A stretch of 64,000 nt of DNA from positions 11,103,888 through 11,167,887 of the forward strand of contig NC_049902.1 in NCBI RefSeq assembly GCF_001411555.2, written 5' to 3'. The translations under genes and the position numbers were made by a program. Source of the stretch: Juglans regia (taxonomy: Eukaryota > Streptophyta > Magnoliopsida > Fagales > Juglandaceae). Every line of letters begins with the position of its first letter. Position 1 is the stretch's first letter. Below are positions 56,342 through 64,000 of this stretch, in pieces. Below the pieces are notes generated by a model that was given only the letters and a program-made list of their open reading frames with translations, searched no databases and was not told the origin of the DNA.

Positions 56342-58218
56342 GATGAAGCTTGGAGCCTCAATACGACTAAGCCAGTTATTGACAGCCATGTAGCATCTTC
56401 AAGCTTACACAATTAAGGGTGAGCTCGGCAAGACATGAGCCTTTTTTTAAAGCTGAATTCCGCTGGATGAAAGAGTTGAATCGAATCCAAAAAACCAAGC
56501 ATTTGAATAATTCAAAGCATTTGTAGTGAAACTAATGTTGTAATCTCGCTGTGTTTTTCTGAGTCAAAATGATGATGTTTCAGGAGGATTCCTAAGTAAA
56601 GCTGTCAGGATTCCTGTTGTCTTTTAAGTGAAGACCGATTGCTTATTAACAAGATTTCACACTCGTAACCATTTGACGGAGAGTATTCAAACACAAGTTT
56701 AAATGATTAAATTTGTGTATAATGAATGGGTTTGAAGACAAAGGAACAGCAGAAGGTGGACAGTCAAGATGCCAACTAAACAAACCATTTAACGCAATCC
56801 TGCTGAAGAAATTTGAGTGATACTGTAATCTAAAAAAATAATACGACTTGAGGTGTGTAGAACACTATTTGCTATAGAGTTGCAAGTAATTCACTTTTAG
56901 AATATAATAAAGTCATATAGTAATTTATGTGTTGCATCTCTATTCATAAAGAATGAAATGACATCTTATAAACAAAAAAAAATCTAAGAATTGTGACTTT
57001 TCAACTAGCATTTATTAGTTTAAATGACATGATGTTTCTTTCATGTAAATACCAAGAGGCATTCCTAGCTCAATGGTCTCACACCCCAAAAGGATGGCAC
57101 TGGTTCGGCATTGCACCGTCTCTTCAGCCCACGCACAATCCTTGGTGCGACCTTGTCCCCATGTCACTTTTTCCGATTGGGCTATGCCCAAGCCCTTGGG
57201 CCCCTAAGTCTATCTCATGCTACAGTTCTATAATGTATAAAGTTTGGGCGCTCGTTTTAAAAAATAGAGAACTCACCATTAAAAAAATAATAATGTTACT
57301 CTCATCGCTTCCAGTCTCATTGTATTTTTTTTTATTTTTTTTATTTTTTTTTACTTAATGATTAAGTGTTTTTTAATGATATTATAATTTTTTTATTTTT
57401 TTAAAAAATATTTTATAGTGTTAAAAATATACATGTATAAAAAAGTAAAATCAAAAAACACTACATTTTACACTTTGTGTGGCTCCCAGCGGGACTGGGA
57501 GCAGTGGCTGTAGAGCCACTCTTAAAAAAAATTAGATTTTTTATGTGAATCTCACATTTGCCTACTTTTTTCGAACGGAATACAGCACACCCATACAACT
57601 ATACAAATAATTTTTCTAAGAAAAGTGTTCATATTGGTAACAAAACAGAAACATTTGGAAATGAATCTAAGCAATGCTGACTTGTGAAGGAAGGAATGAG
57701 TAGCTTGACCACATTTACATGATTGATGTAAAAAATGTTAACAGTACATATAAGAGTAATAGATATTATAAATTTGTTGCTTGAATAAATAAAGTTTTCA
57801 CAAAGTGGTAGACGCCAGAAGATAGTTGGCATATATTACTGCTCTTTCTCCAAATTACTTCATTTGAAAGAGACTTTTTAACTGTCTTTTACTATTATTT
57901 TGTAAAATAAATATATGATGACACAACATCATTGTTTGTTTAATGTTGTACTATAAATAAACATCAATGTTGTACTCGCAAAGTTATTACTTTAGATTAA
58001 GAGGGCATCAAGCAAACTCGTGCCCTTAGATCATCAACATTGTTCCAGAAAGGATTCAATCCAAGATGGTGCATCAGCATCACTCATGTTGCTCGAAAAA
58101 GATACCACTTATTCCAGTCTACCCTATACCCTCTATAAGATACGATCTATTTTGACTTAATACACTCAGGTTGAAAAACCAACCTTAACAGCACTAAAAA
58201 TGCACCCACAACTTAGAC
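56342..58218. other. Intergenic downstream of PGK
   Basis: No gene recognised. 57060-57200 is GC-richer without a credible frame. 57490-57530 has a short inverted repeat (gctccca.../tgggagc). The PGK 3' UTR should occupy roughly 57950-58218. Confidence 0.55.
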
Positions 58219-61200
58219 TCAGGCATCATCAAGAGCAAGGACACCAGGGAGTGGTTTCCCCTCAAGAAGCTCTAAGCTGGCACCACCTCCAGTTGAGATA
58301 TGGCTCATCTTGTCAGCTAGCCCAAGCTTCTCCACAGCTGCAACAGAGTCACCTCCTCCGACGATTGTTGTCACTCCCTTGGCAGTTAGCTCTGCCAGTT
58401 TCTTGGCTATCGCCTGCAAACAGCAAACAAATTGCCCTCAGTTATGAGCCTAAAAACATGAAACCAGTCAGAAGGTCTAGTCAAACAAGATTTCAATTCC
58501 CACATTGGCAGTGATCAATTTACCACTACAGAGAAATTATTCATTCCACAAGGTAAATTAGTTGCAAGGCCTTCAAAAATTTGTTAAAGTAAGGCTTTTT
58601 CTGAGTGAGTAGAACTTCGTTATAAGGAAAGACCATCTAGCTTCGAATATGGTCATAGAAAAAAAAATAAAAAATCACTTGCAATAACTTCCAAAGCAGA
58701 GAATTTGATGACAAACCAGCTCAAAAAAATAAGGCCCATAATCATTTTACTGCATCTTTGGAGAAAATGAGCAAAGCCACCCAAACCATGGCATCAAAAG
58801 ACCACCAAAAATTGGTATGGACATATGAATGATTCAATTAAGAGACAGTCGTTTGATTATGTGGACTACTAAAAATGCAGTTGATCTCATGAATGCTATA
58901 CCTCTGTTCCCACTGCGAATTTATCAAACTCAAACACACCCATAGGTCCATTCCAGATGATGGTTTGGGTAGTATCCAGAGCTTCACTGAATGTCTTGAT
59001 GGAATCAGGTCCAATATCCAAACCCAGCCACCCATCCGGAATGCTAGATGCTGGAACAACCTGCAAATATATTGATAAAGTATTTAGGTTCTCTAATATG
59101 AATTCAAAATCGTACTCTATCAATTAGAATTCAATCAAGTCCAGCACACTTGATTTCATGACAGATAGTGGTTCACTAATAAAGAGGGTTCTTCCCACTA
59201 GGTTATTTCTTTCATGACAGAGAGTTGTTCACTAAGATAAAGAGGATTCTTCCCATTAAGTTATTTCAATTTTCAACAAAATAAGAATGCAAAATAATAC
59301 AATCCACATCTTGTAATAGAGTAAAAATTTTATAGAGGAATGAACCTTGCTGTTAGCATCAGCAGCAAATTTGTCAGCAATAACCACATCAGTTGGAAGC
59401 AGTAGAGACACCCCTTTCAACTTGGCCTTCTCCATTAGGGATGTTGCAAGATCCAGCTTGTCTTCCTCCACCAGGGAAGATCCAACTGAATATCCTTGGG
59501 CCTTGTAAAAGGTAAAGATCATCCCTCCACCCAGCAAAAGAAGATCAACCTTCCCCAACAAGGATTCTATCACTCCAATCTTGGTAGAAACCTTTGAACC
59601 GCCAACAATAGCGGCAAATGGCCTCTTGGGGTTTGCTACGGCTCCAACAAGATAGTCCAGTTCCTGAAACCACAAAACAAGTCATGGAAACAAATGAATG
59701 ATGCAACAAATAACTAACTATAATATAAGTATTCCATATATCATTAGGCCCCAATTCAAATACTACTTTTTTTATACCTCTGATCAGTATTTATGGATAG
59801 CCAAGTATAACCAAGCAATAGAAAATATTGCCTGGGAAAGCCTCACGGCCAAGCTCAGAGATAATTAAGTTTAATCAAACTTTTATTTTATCAGCAATTA
59901 AGTTTGATAAAACTGAGCACAAAGAATGCCAGCACTTCTTAGGTAAAGTCAAGTTCAGCTCAATTAAGCCATCTAGCATTCAATGCTAACATTATAAATG
60001 ACTCAACTACTCATAGTCAATTGAGTTTGATCAAACTGGGCACAAAGAATGCTAGCACTGCTTGGGTTCAAGTTCAGCTCAGTTAAGCAACCTAGCATTC
60101 AATGCTAATACTATAAATGACTCAACTACTCAATGATCAACATACCTTCTGCATGAGGAATCCAGCAACAGCTGGTTTCAAGTACTTAGCCACTCCCTCC
60201 GTGGAAGCATGGGCCCTGTGGGCAGTGCCAAATGCATCATTCACATAGACATCTGCAAGAGAAGCCAGCTTCTTTGCAAATTCTGGGTCGTTCTTCTCTT
60301 CCTCCTTATAAAACCGCACATTCTCAAGGAGCAAAACACCTCCTTCTGGAAGTTCATCCACAATCTTCTGGACTTCCTCACCGATACAGTCATTTCCCAT
60401 CTTGACCTATTAGAAAGGGAAATAAATAAGCATGAGCAAAAGAAAGCCTTTAAGAAGTGAATCTCAGTCTGAAAATTCAAGTACACACACGTGTAAACAA
60501 AGAGCAAACCTCAAGTCCAAGAAGTTCTGACAGCCTAGGAACAAGGGGCTTCAGACTGTACTTAGGTGTGACACCCTTTGGTCTTCCCTGAAAACCACAA
60601 TACATGTTCAAACAATTTCAGGAGTTATCAGTTGCAAAGATTAAATTATGATACATAAACAAAATAAGAGAGACAGAAATCCACACAATGAGTCAAGCTG
60701 CATGATAGCAACAATGTATAGCATGCAAGAAGGAAAAGGAAGAGAATATTTGAAAATAGGAGGAGACAAGTGGCCGCCCAAATTGAGTCATGATACATTA
60801 ACAAAATAAGAGAGAGATAAAAATCCACACAATCACTCATGAGATGTTTAATACACCCAAATTAATGCCCGTCACTTCTTACTTGGCAAGAAAACATTTT
60901 CCATTATAACGTGCTTAGATTCTACTCATCCCAAAAAACTCAGTAGCTAACCAATACTACAGAAGAATACCTATTTAATCAATAGAATAAGGAAAAAAAA
61001 GTTGATTATCTTAAATTTTAAGAGAATTAACAGCAGCCTCCTCATACTACAATTTGCTTCCATAACTGCCCAAGATCCACAAAAAGATTCACCAACAATT
61101 TCAATATAGTCCACTACCATTATATCTATCTCTGAGTACAAAATGAGCTTTCAAAGAAAAGGACACAAAATGAGCTTAGTTAATCCTCTACAAAAGTGAA

Positions 61201-62486
61201 CGAAGAACTGAAGTACCAACAGATTTTCACAACTTTCACTTTGATAACTATCATGACGTCATTTACTCATTAGACTAACCAATGGCAGAGAAGTAAAAAT
61301 TAAATGTCAAAACTTCAATAAAAACAACAAAGAAAGTGAGCCCATAAAACAGATAAGGACAAGATAAGACTGTAGCAGAAAAATATCTATATAATGATAG
61401 AGACCGACAATGAAGACTGGTTGGCAAGAAACAGGGACCACTTCTAAAATAACAACTCCTAATCCTCAAGGACCTCGAACATCCCAACTTCCAAGAAAAT
61501 CCAAGGATTTCATAAGACATCTTATGGCATTTTTTTATCAATAAATATAAGACATCTCATGGCAGTTAAAGGCCACAAATTTGCCATCTTTGAAAAAACA
61601 ATCTTTTACAGCAGAACCATTAAAGGAAAGAGATCGGCAACAACCATTTTGGAGACAGCAATTTATATAAATGGCTTCAATTTTACCGATCAAAAAATTA
61701 TTAACTTCAAATGCTATTAAAGACGGAATATTTTTCAAAATGAATGATATGAACTTATACTGCCTCAGGAGAGCAACAACAAAACAGGCAATAGAGCCAT
61801 CAGTATGCAAACAGTATTCAGGAAATGATATAAAAGTATCATAGTCCTAACTATCAGAAACCCATCACTAGCCAAAATCAATGTTAAGAAACAAGTTAAC
61901 TGATGAATCAACATCTAAAGTTCTGAGATTTAAAAACAATGGGTACCATCTTTTCGTGGACTCTCTTTCTTTTCCTTTTTCTTTCCTTTTTAAAAGAGAA
62001 AAGTCTTTAGATCAATCTGTTTAATCTATATTTTTCCTCGGACTGTTCAATACACATTACAAAGAGAACCCATGTAGATCATCATCGATCCAATCAATAT
62101 ATCGGATGGAATACATCCAAAAGAAAAGCAAGAAAACAAAAATCACTATGCGCAGACACTGAGAAGAGAAGTCAACAAAACATAAAAGTCCATACAAAAA
62201 GATCCCGACTTGAATCGAAAGAAACTAAGACAAACTCAGATTTGTCATCACCCAATTGTGGAACATTGAAATAGAGGTAAGCATGTCATACGAGATGGCT
62301 GCAGAGGATGACTTTAGCGCCATGAGACTGCAAATATTTGATGGTGGGGACAGCAGCACGGATTCTGGTGTCATCGGTGATGTTGAGGTTGTCATCCAAA
62401 GGCACGTTTAGATCGACCCTCTCCAAAACCCTCTTCCCCTTCAAATCCGCCTCCTTCAGAGTGCTCACGCTCCTCTTGGTCGCCAT
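58219..62486 (-). CDS. PGK: Cytosolic phosphoglycerate kinase, six coding exons
   Basis: Interconverts 1,3-bisphosphoglycerate + ADP and 3-phosphoglycerate + ATP in glycolysis/gluconeogenesis. Exons: 62292-62486, 60510-60587, 60146-60406, 59346-59663, 58902-59060, 58219-58413. All lengths are multiples of three, so every intron is phase 0, with GT-AG borders. The product is 401 residues, normal for plant cytosolic PGK, and starts [20 protein letters not shown] with no transit peptide. Substrate-side residues are present: RVDLNVP (23-29), TR (40-41), SHLGRPKG (63-70), ENVRF and [10 protein letters not shown]. Nucleotide-side motifs: [10 protein letters not shown] (199-208), GGGMIFTF (223-230), [22 protein letters not shown] (355-366) and [19 protein letters not shown] near the C-terminus. 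Odd points: Glu22 where relatives have a hydrophobic residue (VFVRVDLNVP), and Cys62 where Ser is usual. Intron 1 is 1.7 kb. Confidence 0.97.
59155..59267. repeat. Tandem duplication in PGK intron 4
   Basis: Two copies of about 57 bp (ttcatgacaga...gttatttc). Confidence 0.8.
59894..60138. repeat. Tandem duplication in PGK intron 3
   Basis: Two copies of about 123 bp (59894-60016 and 60018-60138), both with gcacaaagaatgc and tagcattcaatgctaa. The second ends next to the exon 3 donor (60145). Confidence 0.85.
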
Positions 62487-62499
62487 ATCAGTTCCTTAA

Positions 62500-62600
62500 C
62501 TTCAACACACAAAACAAGAACGAAACCACCAACACCCAGATCAGAATCAGACTTATCAAAGAGATTGGTCGTCGTTTACATTGGTGGGTAGAATACTTAC
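62500..62600 (-). other. Putative intron in the PGK 5' UTR
   Basis: Minus strand reads CACT|GTAAGTATTC at 62600 and TGTTGAAG|TTAAGG at 62500, followed 13 nt later by the start codon. A 101-bp leader intron is common in highly expressed plant genes. Confidence 0.6.
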
Positions 62601-62700
62601 AGTGATCAAAAAGAAAATGAGAAAACTTTCGAGCTTTTCGACAGAGAGGGAGAGATAATCGTGATCAAATAAGACAAGGCAGACGGAAGGTTGGAGAAAA

Positions 62701-62708
62701 GTATATAT
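62701..62708 (-). promoter_or_regulatory. PGK TATA box
   Basis: Minus-strand ATATATAC within CCCATATATACTTTTC, followed by CT-rich sequence (TCTCCCTCTCTG). Start site expected near 62670. Upstream (62740-62800) is GC-rich with GCCCAAG/GGGCGCGG-like elements. Confidence 0.6.
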
Positions 62709-62814
62709 GGGGGTTGTGGGCGTGAAGAGCAAGTATGAGCAGCCCGGGTTATATTCTTGGACTTGGGGTGAATAATCTGGCCGCGCCCAAATCTGTGTTC
62801 TAAAAAATCCACGG

Positions 62815-63170
62815 ACTCAAAAAGTGGAATGGTTTCGGAGAAGATAAATGATCATTGTATTAGACAAAGCTTTGTAAAATAATTTTGTATACATTATTTT
62901 CACACACTATATATCACATTTATTTTGATTTTTTTTAATTTTTTTAATTTTTAATTTTTTATACTTCCTAACCTAATTAATTTCTTCTACTTATCATCCA
63001 TATACCACACATTTAATAAGAAAAAAACTAAAAAAAAAATATATATATATATATATATATTTGTAGACTACATGTTAAGTGACGGTTGTTTGTTGATTGA
63101 CGATTAGTTGTTAATTGACTATTGGTTATTTCTTCATAACATGTTAAATGATGATTGTTTGTTAATTGTT
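62815..63170. other. AT-rich intergenic with TA microsatellite
   Basis: Contains a TA run at about 63041-63060 and two diverged copies of catgttaa(g/a)tgac/tgattgtttgtt (about 63070 and 63141). No gene seen. Confidence 0.7.
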
Positions 63171-63189
63171 TCATATTATTTGCTCAAAT

Positions 63190-64000
63190 TATGAATATTA
63201 CACCATCTCGCTGCGATTCTCCAAAAGCGGATGACGTATAGCCGTTGGCGTCACTGACAGATACTTCAGGCCGTAGACTCCCATCTAGAACAGCTACCTC
63301 ATGTGCAAGTAGTCAAGTGTCAATAGATCTAGAAGACATTAATATGCTTAATGAGGAGGGAGAGTTAATGAATGTTGAGGCCGATCCACCAACACGACCT
63401 AGTAAAAAAAAGTGGTGGACATAGAAACATTTCACCAAAGTTCTCAATGATCGTTAGAACCCGCAGGTCGCTCGATGCCATTACTATGGGCAACTATGCG
63501 GTTGTAATTCGAAAAAGCAAGGCACGTCAGTATTAATAGCACATGTTACGGACTACCAACGGTATAAGATACTCAAAAGGCTAGTGACAATTGATTAGAC
63601 GAAACTAAGTTACAAGACTTCTACAGCAACTGATGGCACACAAATTAAGAAGTTATCACCCTCAATACAGTGAGAAGATGTTGAGAGATATTCTTGCAGA
63701 GATAATCATCACTGATAAGATGTATTTTACCACGGTTGACAAGGCAGAATTTCATAAATTTGTGTACACTTTAGAACCATGATTTCTTATGCCTTCATGG
63801 TATACTGTGATGCGCGATTTTTTGAAGAGGCATGCCAAGGAGAAGACAGTTATGAAGGAAATGTTGATCATCACTAGTTAGAGAGTGTCATTACGACTGA
63901 TACATGGACCTCCATACAAAATATGGACTACATGTGTATTACAACCCACTTTATTGACAGTGAGTGGACGTTGCAGAAGCAGATTATCGTTTTCAAAGAA
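63190..64000 (+). pseudogene. hAT transposase, broken, cut by window end
   Basis: Pieces of a plant hAT (Ac/Tag, ZBED-type) transposase. A BED-like zinc-finger region near 63410-63560 (KHFTKVLND, then ARCHYYGQLCGCNSKKQGTSVLIAHV) is followed by helical sequence (KMYFTTVDKAEFHKFV, MPSWYTVMRDFLKRH) and the start of the catalytic region (TTDTWTSIQNMDYMCITTHF) near 63895-63955. Multiple stops and a frameshift at about 63880. The catalytic core beyond lies outside the window. Confidence 0.82.

Noticed and set aside
61275..61810. Open frames in PGK intron 1
   Set aside because: They lie inside a 1.7-kb intron with clear GT-AG borders and have no recognisable motif.
1..64000. tRNA or rRNA genes
   Set aside because: No cloverleaf with paired arms or rRNA core sequence was recognised by eye; a tRNAscan-SE run would settle it.

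Overview
The window is nuclear DNA of a flowering plant, almost certainly a eudicot. It is AT-rich, with intron-split genes, nested LTR retrotransposons, a plant L1-type LINE, small hAT elements and a cytosolic phosphoglycerate kinase of typical plant sequence. The species cannot be fixed from the sequence; a woody eudicot is a guess. Only two host gene loci are recognisable, both on the minus strand: an intact six-coding-exon cytosolic PGK gene (58219-62486) and the C-terminal exons of an AVT1-like vacuolar amino-acid transporter (39204-40780). Most of the rest is transposon sequence in several generations.

Layout. 1-7410 is a decayed Ty3/gypsy pol (plus strand) split by two solo LTRs (1903-4453 and 5110-6862), each with a 5-bp target duplication. 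7411-13443 holds a 0.5-kb tandem duplication, a decayed LTR (about 8542-10907) and a second gypsy LTR (11052-13443). 13932-17975 is a Ty1/copia element (minus) that has lost its 3' end. 18716 to about 38993 is one LINE (minus) blown apart by a solo LTR (19979-22226), a hAT-like element carrying host-gene exons (24064-26830) and a non-autonomous LTR retrotransposon (28716-38417), which itself carries a solo LTR (35255-37755). Subtracting these leaves about 5.6 kb, a normal size for a plant L1.

39204-44530 looks like one transporter locus on the minus strand: 3' exons on the left, TATA box and 5' leader on the right, an LTR between them, and no N-terminal exons. Its promoter side, including that LTR, is duplicated at 10813-18715, and the sequence just beyond its 3' end (38993-39110) matches 45795-45925. 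I read this as an old tandem array of transporter genes later swamped by transposons. 44643-45420 and 52081-52537 are non-autonomous hAT elements with 8-bp target duplications. 45926-48254 and about 52780-54587 are further members of the TGTAACACCCC LTR group, and 55575-56333 is a deletion relative of the element at 24064. The right end (from about 63190) enters a broken hAT transposase gene.

The most unusual signal is in the 2.2-2.7-kb LTRs. Divergent copies share one architecture: a GC-rich, proline-rich open segment ending at a strong splice donor, a 61-bp exon-like block flanked by good splice sites, a variable-number minisatellite, and a hairpin about 335-435 bp before the LTR end whose stem differs between families while pairing is kept. 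This suggests a conserved, RNA-level feature of these LTRs.
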